From Paraspadella gotoi (lineage: Eukaryota > Chaetognatha), in the NCBI GenBank assembly GCA_051294375.1, contig CM119268.1:20829869-20893868 (forward strand): a stretch of DNA of 64,000 bases, in the 5' to 3' direction. The number at the start of each line of letters is the position of its first letter. Position 1 is the first letter of the stretch. The notes under the pieces were generated by a model, which saw only the letters and a list, made by a program, of their open reading frames with translations, had not been told where the DNA came from and made no database searches. This document shows positions 53,292-64,000 of this stretch, piece by piece. The position numbers and the translations under genes were made by a program.

Positions 53292-53765
53292 TGTCAATTT
53301 CTTCTTCATCCTTGTCATTATCTGCGTCGTTAACGTCGTCGTCATCGTCATCTTGATCGTCTTTGTCATCTTTTTTATCATCGTTATCTTCGTCGGTATT
53401 GTCTTTGCTATCATCGTCGTGATCGTCGTCATCATCTTCGTCGTCGTCATCGTTCGTTCGTGATCGGCGTTATCGTCATCGTCGTCATCATTCGTTCGTC
53501 ATCGTCGTCGTTCGTCATCTATCGTCGTCATCGTCGTCGTCGTCGTCATCATCGTCATCATCATAATCGTTCGTCGTCGTCGTCATTATAATTTCGCACG
53601 TCATCATCGCTCATCATAATCGTCGTCGTCGTCGTCTATCGTAGTTCGTCACAGTCTCGTCGTCATCTCGTCACTCTCCATCGTCGTCAGTCGTCATCGT
53701 CGTCATCATCATCGTCGTCATTCCGTCATCATCGTCATCGTCATCGTCATCGTCGTCGTCAACAC
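53245..53765. repeat. Long degenerate (CGT/CAT)n tract
   Basis: About 520 bases of GTC, ATC and TCG units with occasional TTCG insertions. The poly-Ser and poly-Asp frames across it are artefacts. Confidence 0.9.
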
Positions 53766-54779
53766 AGAGACCGTCACTTCTCTCGCGTTTCCTTTCAATA
53801 TCTTTTTTTTCCATCGACAGTAAAATCTGATGAAACGAAAAGAAAAAAAAAGTCGTTTCATCGGATAAAATAATAAGTTTTATGTTCGTTATAAAAGGCG
53901 ACGACCGTAGATTCGTCGCCGGAGATAAACCTTTACTTTTCTCTCTGTTTCGTTTTTGTTTTATTTGTTTTATTTGTTTTGTTGTTACGTTTTTCTGTTT
54001 GCTTGTTTTTTGGTTGTGTTTTTCTTTTTCTTTTCTTTGTTTATATACAACAAAAAATGATAAACTATATTTGATCTTGTATCGAGTAACGAAGCAATAA
54101 GCTCGTCCCACTGTAAAGGGGTCAGTCTTCGCCCATCGAGTCTTCTGACCCAAACCGATAATCGTCTCTTCTCCCTTTTCCATTTCCTTTTTTCCCAAGT
54201 GTCCCTTTTATGGCCCGAGGCTGCCCGCCCGCCCAGGACCCTTTTGCCAGCTTCCTCCCCCCCCTCTCTCTCTCGTCTGGGTCCTTTTCGAAACAAGGCT
54301 GAACTCGACCCTTTTACGGGGAGGCCGAGGGGGGCTTCTTGTCGCTCTTACAATTTACAATTTTACAATTTCTTCTTAGTTTCCAATTTAGACCTGATTA
54401 TGTTATTCTTATTCTTTATTTTACTATTTTTCATTATTTAATTATTGATTGATTTTTTAGCTACGTCACGTTTCATTTATTTATTCATTAGGAAAAAAAC
54501 ATTTGAGCGCTAATGTGTGGTGTTTATTGCTTTAGCATTTTGATAAAAAATATAGAAGTTTGTCTAAAAATCCCTTGGCCCATTTTTTTGTATCCTTTAC
54601 TATTCATATTTCCATTCATTTTTGCCTCCACTTTATTAGTTTCTGACATTTTAGTTTTTCTCTCCTTGTTTTTTCCCTTTTACCCTCTTCTTTTTCTTAT
54701 CTCCTTTTTTTTCTTTCCTTCTTTCTTTTTTCCCCTCTCCTTTTTCTGACCTCCTTGACCCTCACCCCCTTTTGTAAGT

Positions 54780-54890
54780 GTGATCTAGGCCTTACACTAT
54801 GTAGTCAAAGTCAGGGGCAAGATAGTTTATGAAATGAATATATATAATTTTACATCGGTTGTGCCAATTTCATAAAGGTTAATCCATGAT
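54780..54890 (+). repeat. Dispersed repeat family D, copy 4 (partial)
   Basis: Contains CAAAGTCAGGGGCAAGATAG, then TTTATGAAATGAAT and GTGCCAATTTCATAAAGGTT, matching the 3' half of the other copies. Confidence 0.5.
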
Positions 54891-55974
54891 CAGCTTTCTC
54901 AGTAAAATGCACAAACCGAAAGTCCTGAACCTCAACCCTACAACTCAGGGTTTTTACTGTAAACCGATGTTATTCTCCTTCTTCCCAATTGTAAAGGGTT
55001 TCACTGTAGCGACGGGAATTTATGGTTAGTTTAGCAGCGAATCATCTCCCGTCAATTTGTCCGGAGATCCGGGTCAGGAATGACGTCGAGACAAAGAATT
55101 TACTAGGAATTCTGAGAGGATGATAAAAAAGCTGTATAATAGTTTCGTCATACTATTTTCATTCTTAGTTTCCTTATAATTTTAATTTATCATGTGCCTT
55201 TTCTATTTTTCGTTTTTAGATTAAAGATATTTAATTAATTACGATTAATAGTATATAATAATCATAATGTAAAATACATATCATGTAATAATATTATATA
55301 ATATATATTATAATACGATATATAATAATTTTATAAGATTTTTTCGTTCTTCTAAAATGCTCTCACTTGTAATGACCTCAACCTCATTTTCATTTCTCTC
55401 TTCATAACAAAAATCTTTAATCTAAATCTAAAAAAATGAATTCTCGTTTCGGAACGCCCTCATTCATTGTCAAAGTCGGAAATTCTATGACTAAATAAAT
55501 AATAAATCAATGTTTCCTTCTATCATACGTTTAAAACGTATCGAAGACTTTTTCTTGCCTTTTTTTTGTCCACTATGATGTACTTGAGACCTTTTTGCGC
55601 ACATTTTTGCCATTTCTGTGCGCACTTTGGCCATTTGCCAGAAATTTCCTCAAAATGCGATCCTCGGCGTTTTACGATTTTTATGTTTTTTTGGGCGGGG
55701 GGCGATAAAGGGGGGCGAGGACGGGGGGAAAAGGGGAGAGAGAAGAGGGAAGGGGAGAGGAAGAAAAGGAAAAGGGGAAGAGAAAGGAGATGGGAGGAAG
55801 AGGTGAGAGAGAAGAGGGAAGGGGAGAGGAAGAAAAGGAGAAGGGGAGGAGAAAAGAGAGGGGAGAAGGAAGATAGAGAAGGAGTTGAAGGTGGATGAGA
55901 AGGGTGATATTTGAATCGTTAGGGAGAGAGAAAGATTAATGTGGATTTTGGCCGCTAGAGGGATAACGACTTTT

Positions 55975-56415
55975 GAAAGATTGTGCGAGCAAAGGCATTC
56001 AACCAGACAGACAGACCAACAGACAGATCGTGCGAGCAAAGGTATTCAACTAGTCAGACAGACAGACAGATCATACGAGCAAAGGTATTCAACCTGACAG
56101 AGAGACAGACAGACAGATTGTGCAGGCCAAGGCATATACAGACAGACAGATGGACAGACAGACAGATCATGTGAGCAAAGGCATTCAACCAGACAGACAG
56201 ATAGATAGACAGACAGACAGACAGATTATGCAAGCAAAGGTATTTAACCAGACAGACAGACAGATCGTGCAAGCAAAGGCATTGAACCAGACAGACACAC
56301 AGATAGACAGATCGTGCGAGCAAAGGCATTCAACCAGACAGACAGACAGATCGTGTGAGCAAAGGCATTCAACCAGACAGACAGACAGATCGTGCGAGCA
56401 AAGGCATTCAACCAT
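55975..56415. repeat. Minisatellite with GACAGACAGATCGTGCGAGC units
   Basis: About ten units of 36-60 bases, each with a (CAGA)n run of varying length and a constant TCGTGCGAGCAAAGGCATTC block. Resembles a CRISPR array only superficially. Confidence 0.9.
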
Positions 56416-57454
56416 ACATCGTTGGTCCCAACGACATTTAGGTTCCAAGTCTTATATTTTATTCCTTTTTTTTTACCTCCGCCCAAAATCTGTTTACCAC
56501 ACAAATCATTACATCTGAATACCATCTCATGATGAACCTCTTAACTCTAAATTAATAAAAAAATATTAATATTTTTTTAAAATGTAGATGACAATAATTT
56601 AGGTTTCTTAAATTCTGAGATTCTCTGACGAATCTCATTGTCTCATGCGATTTTCCAATTTAAAAATTCTCCTCGGATTTCGTTTTCATCTCGATTCGTT
56701 TTTGTCGCAAGAAAAACTCATTGAATAAAGATCTGACGATGACGTCCTGGGGTTTTAGTTTTATTAAAGGCTTCGTCGATAGTTATTTTACAAATTATTA
56801 CTTAAAATCTTTGCTTTATTTTTTTCCTTAAAACTGTCGTTTTGTTTTTCAGCGATGAAAGACAATGCGATTTTTTACACATAGGCGTCGAGAAGCAGAA
56901 TTAAAAAAGCAAAAGAACAGCGCCGATGTCAGAGTCAGAACAATTGTTACAAAATATTCGCTTTCTCAAGTTTTTCTCCCTTTGCCTAAAATTGAAACTA
57001 GTTTCGCTATCGGCTACCATACTCTCTTAATCAGCTAACACAATTAAGACAATCAAGTAATTTAGCTAACTTTTTCTTTCAAAAAACAATTACACAAATT
57101 ATTTATTCAAACCCGTGAAGACTTAGTTCTACGTTTTCTTATCATCAAATCAACAAAATCCAGAAAAAAAAGTTGTTAAATATTTAGCGTAAAAAGCTTG
57201 GCAGTTATTGTTGTTCTTGTTTTCCCGCAGTTGCCAGCCCCCATCCCGCCCCTATTTCCCCGTTTCCCAATTTAAATAAATCAAAAAAAAAGGGAAAAAA
57301 ATGACTAAAACTTGTTTCCGTTTTTCCTTCATTTTTATCCCAAATCTCGACTTCTCTTCAGCTCTTGGCAAACTTTCTCTCTTCCTCCTCCTCTTTTTCT
57401 TCCTCCTACTCTTCCTCTTTCTCTTCTTCCTCATCCTCTTGCTCTTCTTCCTCC

Positions 57455-58675
57455 TCACTCCTCATCCTTGTGGTCGGCCTTCATCATCCTCCTCACAGAC
57501 GACTCCAGGATGGCGTGTCCCCACAGCTTCGTCAACTCGGCATCTCGTTCCTTCACGGTCTGCCTCTTCCAACGCTTCATCTCCGACCTCTCGCTTTCGC
57601 TACCTTCGTTCTCCTCGTTCTCCTCGTTATCCTCGTCATCGTTATCCTCGTCATCGCTATCATTATCGGACCCAGAATCAGCGCCAGAAGCGTGTCCAGG
57701 ACTGTAAGCCGGACCGTTGCCAGGACCGTAAGCCGGACCGTTGCCAGGACCATAGCCAGAACCTTCTTCGGAACCAATTTTATTCGCCAGCTGCTCGTAC
57801 TTATACTGCTGCTTCTCCTGCTGCTGCTGCTGCTGCTCGTTCTTGATTCCTAGGGCGGGATTATCGTTGGGAACGTCGATAGACTCGAGAGCCTTGCGGA
57901 GGTGCTGAGAGAAAAAAAAATGGGGTGAAAGAAAGCGAAAGAGACGGAGACGGAGTCGTCTCCCATCTTCTCTCAAACTTCTCACCTCGATCTGAGTCTC
58001 TGTGTCCTGCGAATCCCAAGCTCTCTTCAAATGCTTCGCCATCGGCTTCGACTCCTCGTCCTCCATCAGCGACCTGAGCGCAGAATCGACGGAACGACGG
58101 AGGCTTGGGCTCGCAGTTTGCGTGACGCTGAAAAATAGACAAGGATTGCTTGGTTATCATTGCTTTCCCTTCCCTTCGCGAGATTTCATTGCTTACTCGG
58201 CCAATTCACGAACGGTTTTGTCCTTCATCTCTCTGATGAAGTCGTTGGCGAGACGAAGCATCTTTGGGTTGTGCGAGAGTCGAAGCGCCATGCGGGTTAT
58301 TGCTGTTGCGTCAGGGTAAGGGAAAGGGATTATCCTTAGTCTCCTTATCTTTCTCCGACCTTCGCTCCTCACCTTGGTGCTGGCCCAAATCGGCGGCGGC
58401 TCTTCGCAGCGACGACTTTACCTCTTCAGAGGTGCTCAAGAGGTGCACTAGGTCCTTGAGCTTCATGTTTTCGGCCTAGCGGGAGAAAACCAAATATAGT
58501 TATATACGAAAATATGAAACGGAAAATCCTTTTGCTCCGATTTTAAACTCACCAGACCCATGGCGTTCAAGATGTCGCTCCTGGATGGAAGATCATTGCT
58601 GAATCTGTGTCTGGGACTCGCGGACACGATTGCCGTCGCCGCCAAAACCGCGAGGAAGACGACCTTCAGGATCAT
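57455..58675 (-). CDS. Secreted acidic protein of unknown function, complete five-exon gene
   Basis: Exons in transcription order: 58553-58675, 58373-58475, 58197-58302, 57986-58127 and 57455-57904. Donors are GTGAGT, GTGAGG, GTAAGC and GTGAGA; all acceptors end in CAG or TAG. The joined frame is 924 bases, 307 residues plus stop, with consistent phases. The start encodes a clear signal peptide (ILKVVFLAVLAATAIVSAS, residues 2-20). The middle is predicted mostly helical and charged (SHNPKMLRLANDFIREMKDK; MEDEESKPMAKHLKRAWDS). A Gln-rich stretch is followed by repeated YGPGNGPA units and a long Asp/Glu/Asn/Ser acidic run, and the protein ends DHKDEE. It is probably secreted or lumenal; the acidic run suggests calcium or cation binding, which is inference. 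No family recognised. A broken copy lies at 25770-26715. The exon 5 border may be off by one. Confidence 0.75.
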
Positions 58676-59517
58676 CGTCCTTTTCCCGTCGAATCGGCTC
58701 GACTTTTTTTCGATGTTGAAGGAAAAAAACTTTTTCGCCGAAAATAATCCTTTTTTATTTCGAGGGCGGCGGTAATCGGGAAGGTTAGACTATGCGTTAA
58801 TTCTATGGATGTTTGTTGACGCGGGTACGAAGCGTGGATCTCGTGGGAGACCGTAGCGCGATTGTGGAAAGATTGCGGTGACAAGGTGTGGTGTGCTGTA
58901 TTATTATCAAAGATTGATTTATAATCGTTATTTTTTAGCCTCTAAATTATTTTCGTCTCGCAATAATGATTAGAAAATTTTTAAAAAATGGTCCTTTGGA
59001 TATTATTGTGAAAAACTAAACCAAAAAATCTTTGGCAATAATCTAACCCCACTGTAACCGAAACACAAAACACAAAACACAAAACACAACAACGAAACAC
59101 GAAATCTCCAAAATCTCTTTGATCTAATTTCCGAGATTCCGAGGAAATTCCGGCGAATTTTCTTCGTTTATTCTCAAAACATTTTATTCTGATGAACCGC
59201 TCATTTTTTTTCGTCTTGAACTAACAAAAGTCCATATTTATTCTTGACGGCAAAAAACAGAATCCAAGCGAACGGGATAATGGAATAATAGTAGGACACG
59301 CTCGTCTGACTATTTCTTTTTCCTTTTTTCTTAAGGGAAAAAAGAAATTATACCAATAATTATGAGCAAAAGGCATTTTTATATTTTTTATTTCAATTTT
59401 CGATTCACAACAAAGTGATTACCATCGATCGAAAATGTTTTTTTAATAATATTTACAAGCAGTATTATTGTGAAAGACAGTACAGGAGGGGGAGAGAGAG
59501 AGAGAAGAGGAGAGAGG

Positions 59518-59553
<36 letters not shown>

Positions 59554-60156
59554 AGAGAAATTTACAACAGCAGTCTTCATCGTATAAATCGTGGATAAAC
59601 AACAAACAAATAAGATGACGCGACGGCGAAATATTACAAGAAAATTGTGCTAAATTAGCCTCATTAAGTTAAGAAAATAATAACGACCAGAAAACCAGAA
59701 TTTAATTTCGTTGCCAAATAGGAAATTTGAAGACAGAAGTTGTTCTTTTTTTGAATAAAACACGGAACACAAATGAAAATAAATGAGAGATTAAAACGCT
59801 TAAATTTTGTGAAAAAATCTTTGAATTAAAATGTAGTTAGCATCAAAACTTTTTTACCGATCAACGTTTAGGATTAAGTTATTAATAGCTCGGTCTTCAA
59901 AGTTTTTCTTCAGCCATGTCAGTTTGACTGATTCGTGAAAAAGAAAAAAATAATTTCAAAACTCATTATTTAGTTAATTAATCAAATACACTTATATTTA
60001 AAAAAATAAATACTCGTTAAAAGTTGCATGATCTTGGGGCGAGATTGTTCTACCGCCCCAATCTTATTATCATCGTTGCTCTTTTGTTTAACAATCAGAA
60101 TTTTAGATGGAACAATTGCTCGATGTTGTCTTTGTCGCAAGTTTTTTCTTCCAATG
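58676..60156. other. Intergenic region upstream of the secreted-protein gene
   Basis: Contains the presumed promoter of the minus-strand gene (58676-58900, moderately GC-rich, no TATA seen) and an imperfect (GA)n tract at 59489-59560. A short AAAACACAAAACAC repeat lies near 59060-59095. No other gene seen. Confidence 0.5.
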
Positions 60157-60527
60157 TCAGCCGTTAGGACCTTCAAGAACCAACATCCGTAACAAAGGTT
60201 CAATGTCGACCTGGAGTCGAAAAAAGGAATTAAAACTTTAAATAATTCAAACTTTTTTAAAATGTTTTCATTTTCTAATTTTAAACGAAGTCATATAAAC
60301 GATAACTCAATTATAGTAAAAGAAGAGACTCGCTCTCAACATATTATCAAAGCAGTATCAACGATCAGCCACCGAAGCTCGAAATACAATTAACTGTTGT
60401 TCCCTGACCTGAATCCCATTACTGCACTGGTTAATGAGTTCCTCAGTGCGACTCTCCGGCAAATTCAGCTTGAAGACCGTGTTGTAGGCTTTGATCATCT
60501 TCCGCACGTCTATAAGGTTGAGGCAGC
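60157..60527 (-). CDS. Last two coding exons of an unrecognised gene
   Basis: Exon 60409-60527 begins after CCCCAATCTTCAG and ends at a GTCAGG donor; its protein reads CLNLIDVRKMIKAYNTVFKL and continues to NQCSNGIQ. Exon 60157-60210 follows CGACTCCAG in phase 0, encodes VDIEPLLRMLVLEGPNG and stops with TGA. The helix-loop-helix layout, with a Leu/Ile pattern and a final LLRMLVLE helix, is reminiscent of degenerate EF-hand proteins, but no canonical calcium loop is visible, so I do not assign a family. Earlier exons should lie at higher coordinates on the minus strand, inside or beyond the window; I could not find them. Confidence 0.5.
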
Positions 60528-61655
60528 CTGAAGATTGGGGCAGGGGGCAGAAGGGAAAGATGTGAGTGAGAAAGTATTTGTGAGATTTAGTGAGAAGCTC
60601 ACTCAGTCGGAACTACTAGAGAACTCTTCTGAGAAAGACAGACAGACAGACAGGCAAAAAAAATATATACAAAAAAAAAGAAAACAAATCAACGAAGACT
60701 TGAAAGGATTTTAGAGAAAAGGAGATACAACTCTCTTTCTCTAGAGACAGAAAACGGAGAGAAAGTATTCAAGGGGGAGAGAGAACTAACTCTCTCTCTC
60801 TCTCTCTCTCTCATCATCTCTCATCCATCTTCATCCAAATCTCTCTCGCTGCTCTCTTCTTCAATCATCATACGTCATAAATTATGAAGAAGATCACAAA
60901 TCTTTACAAACAAAAAATCATCATACCGCTACGCACCCTATTCATACACGCGTAAACCTTCAAACAACATCATAACGTTTCAATATATATTCATCATCTT
61001 CTCTCTAAACACAACCTCCCCAAATCACTCAACTCTTTCTCTCTCACATCTTCTCCTACTCATCTACTCTCTCTCTACTCTCCACATAAGTCATTATACA
61101 CAACCTCACACTTACAAAAAGAAATTCCCAGGGAAGGGAATGGAATGAGAAGGGAGAAAAGCGTGGAAAAGCGTAAAATCTCTAGAAGCGAAACCGAGTC
61201 TGCAATATTGGATATTGGAAAAATAAAAATAAAAAGAGAAATTAAGGATTAAATTAAGAGATTAAATTAACAAGAAAAACCGGGAGCAATGACCTAAAAA
61301 TGGAAAAATAAAAAAATAGAAGCGAAATAGAAAAAAATATAAAGCAAATTGAGAAATATTAACAAAATATGAAATATAAAGCAACGGAAAAAAGAGGGAG
61401 AAAGAAAAAAAGCGTTAGGGATGAACGAGAAAACAAAAGCGGGAATAAAGCGTAGAAAAGCAAAAACGCAAAAAACGGAAAAAGTAAAAGCTGAAATTAG
61501 CGAGACAAAAGCTTAAGAAAGCTAAAGCGGAAAAAAGCGGAAAAAAAGCGTAAGAAAGCAAAAGCTGGGTTTCCCTGGCGAGAGACGTCGAGTCGATTCC
61601 AGATAATTAATCTGGGAATTCTTGAATTTTACATCACAGAAAAGAATTAAAGGGG

Positions 61656-61775
<120 letters not shown>

Positions 61776-62179
61776 CTGACAGCATTCCTCACTAAATAAC
61801 GATCGGAAACTCAATAAAAGAAATAAAACCGAAACTTTATTTTCTTTTCTTTTCTTTTTTCTTCTCTTTTTTCTTCTTTTCTATTCTTTTCTTTTCTTTT
61901 CTTTTTTGCGTTAAATCCTTCGCGAGCCGATCACGCAAAGCCGGCGCTCTCTCTCGCGCTCGCTCACTCGCTCGCTCGCTTGCTCGCGGTCCCTCTCTCG
62001 GCTTCGCGACGAAAGTAAACAACGAAACTGAAAAATTCACAACAAAGACGCGGAAAGAAAAACAGATAGAGAAAGAGAAAGAGAAAGAAAGAAATAAAAA
62101 GAAAGAATAAAAAAACGAACACAAAAGAAAATATTGAATTTTTTTTTTTAATCGAAGAAAGCGGATATATCTCGTGGGG

Positions 62180-62261
<82 letters not shown>

Positions 62262-62589
62262 TATCGAATTAGGGAAGTGCGTTTGTACAGAACTGGGCTT
62301 TTATACAGATTTACAATTCATTTGCAATTAATTTAAATAAAAAAATCTTGGTCATGAAAAAAAAATTCGACATAGAATTTTTTAGGAGAAGTCGTCACTA
62401 AATTAAAAGTTAGTAAATAAAAACAATTATCGTTTTACTAGATGTAAATAATCGACGTATCTTGGCACATGAGCTTGGGCGATGCTTTGTTAAACGGAAA
62501 ATTAACAGACGAGTCAAATAAATTCAATACTCAATATTTTTTTCATCCCAAGAGTATTATCCCTGTGTTTTCAAGATCATGTCCATTTG

Positions 62590-62860
62590 ATTCAATGATT
62601 TAGTGATTTTATGATTCAGTTATTCAGTGATTTAGTGATTTGATGATTTATTGATTTAGTGATTTTATGATTCAGTTATTCAGTGATTTAGTGATTTATT
62701 GACTTAGTGATTTAGTGATTCAGTGATTTAATGATTTCGTGATTTAGTGATTTAGTGATTCAGTGAATTAGTGATTCAGTGATTTAGTGATTCAGTGATT
62801 TATTTATTTAGTCAGTTAGTGATTCAGTCATTTAGAGATTCAATGATTCAATGATATCCA
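62590..62860. repeat. TGATTTAGTGATTCAG minisatellite
   Basis: About 27 degenerate ten-base units (GTGATTTAGT, GTGATTCAGT, TTGATTTAGT). Confidence 0.9.
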
Positions 62861-62965
62861 GACTTTTGGAGGTAATTTTTATCATCGGTCGTTGACCCCG
62901 ATTGGCCAACGTCCCCCCTTCCTTATTCCCATCTTCCCCCTCCCCCCCAAAAAAGTTTTCAATAA

Positions 62966-62998
<33 letters not shown>

Positions 62999-63245
62999 GG
63001 CCACCCTACCGACTGACCCGGAAAAATGCCGGAAAAAAATTGAACAATCGACCAGAAAAGAAAAAACGGAGGAAAGGAAAGAAAGAAAAGAAAAAAGGAG
63101 GAAAGAAAGAAAAGAAAAAAGGAGGAAAAAAGGAAAGAAAAACAGGAAAAAAATGCATTGACTGCAAAAGAGGCGAATATTGACAAGAAGGCAGAATATG
63201 AACGGGGCTTTATGGCAAGGAAGAGAAAGCAATAAAGAGCGCGGC

Positions 63246-63375
<130 letters not shown>

Positions 63376-64000
63376 GTGAATTTTGATTAGGATCCCGTTC
63401 GAGACTTGAAATGCGAACCGTAATCTGGGTAATGATTAAACTCGAGAAAGAAATGCGCTACGAAACGAGATGAGAAGAAGTGATTGGAGAGTGGAAAAGA
63501 AAGCTTGGTGATTGTTGTTTTGGCCTTGAAACTTGGTGATTGGTGATTGTGGGTTTGGGTATGAAGTTTTGAATTAGTGGGTTTAGGTTGTAAGCTTAAT
63601 GATTGGGCAAGTAAGAGATATTTCCCGCTTAGTTTAATTGACCTTTTAAAGACTCGAAAACATGTAATCCGTTATTATTAAAAATCTGGCATAGGGCGTC
63701 ATTTTATAAATATTTTTGTAGGTTGTATATTTTAGGCCGATGATATTGTGCTGTCATCACCCACTTTGGAGGCATGCAAAAAATAATAAATATTGGTGTA
63801 GAATATAAAAAAAATTGTTTTTTCTTTTAATTTAAAAAAAAAACTAAATATATGATTTTTGGAAAAAATGACTATGGCATTGGGTCTGGACAACGTGGAC
63901 CGCGTAGAAATATTTGGGATTTAATTTAAAATCAGAAATCAATTTTGAATTTGATGCAACTCCAGAATTAATGTTCTTTTACAAGTCCTCAAATTGTTTT

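Larger units (their letters stand above)
53766..57454. other. Intergenic region, no gene recognised
   Basis: AT-rich sequence with a purine-rich (GGGGAGAGGAAG)n tract at 55690-55880. The frame at 53671-54198 and T-rich frames near 54500 look non-coding. Nothing else recognised between 54900 and 55560 or 56420 and 57450. Confidence 0.5.

Noticed and set aside
55975-56415. CRISPR-like array
   Set aside because: Repeat units and intervening segments are both parts of one minisatellite with a variable (CAGA)n run. There are no unique spacers, and the genome is eukaryotic.

Overview
This window is draft assembly of an animal, probably an invertebrate. Three observations support that. The best-supported gene is a secreted pancreatic-type lipase with lid and PLAT domains, a metazoan architecture. 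Genes are split into many small exons with GT-AG (once apparently GC-AG) introns. Intergenic and intronic DNA is packed with simple repeats, chiefly (CT/GA)n, (CGT/ACG)n, (TTTC)n, (TTTA)n and short minisatellites. I cannot name the species. Most long open frames in the window are translations of these repeats and are not genes.

Layout. At 107-284 is the last exon of one pancreatic-type lipase, whose body lies off the left edge. At 5854-15743 (+) is a complete 13-exon paralogue of 540 residues, so this is a tandem lipase pair. Convergent with it, at 16516-21495 (-), is a CNNM/DUF21 (ACDP-type) metal transporter that can be modelled in 11-12 exons with matching splice phases. The stretch 21.5-25 kb is gene-poor, with microsatellites and a degenerate telomere-like tract. 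From about 25 to 40.7 kb the assembly is poor. Near-identical blocks recur in tandem, often beside N gaps, and differ mostly by small indels. These include a noisy third copy (about 32.3-35.4 kb) of a ~2.15 kb unit, and a broken copy (25.8-26.7 kb) of the gene at 57.5-58.7 kb. One unit carries a likely terminal coding exon (36608-36766).

The most interesting structure is at 40,767-49,418. About 8.65 kb of DNA without microsatellites separates two flanks that appear joined, as if uninserted, at 51,497-51,600. The left 5 kb of this insert is GC-richer and looks like decayed or frameshifted coding sequence of a foreign element, possibly a large DNA virus or large transposon. I could not identify its family.

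On the right, on the minus strand, are a five-exon gene for a secreted acidic protein of unknown function (57455-58675) and the last two exons of another unrecognised gene (60157-60527). The rest is repeat-rich intergenic DNA. Exon borders were read by eye from splice consensus, phase and protein-family similarity. Single-base errors are possible, particularly in homopolymers.
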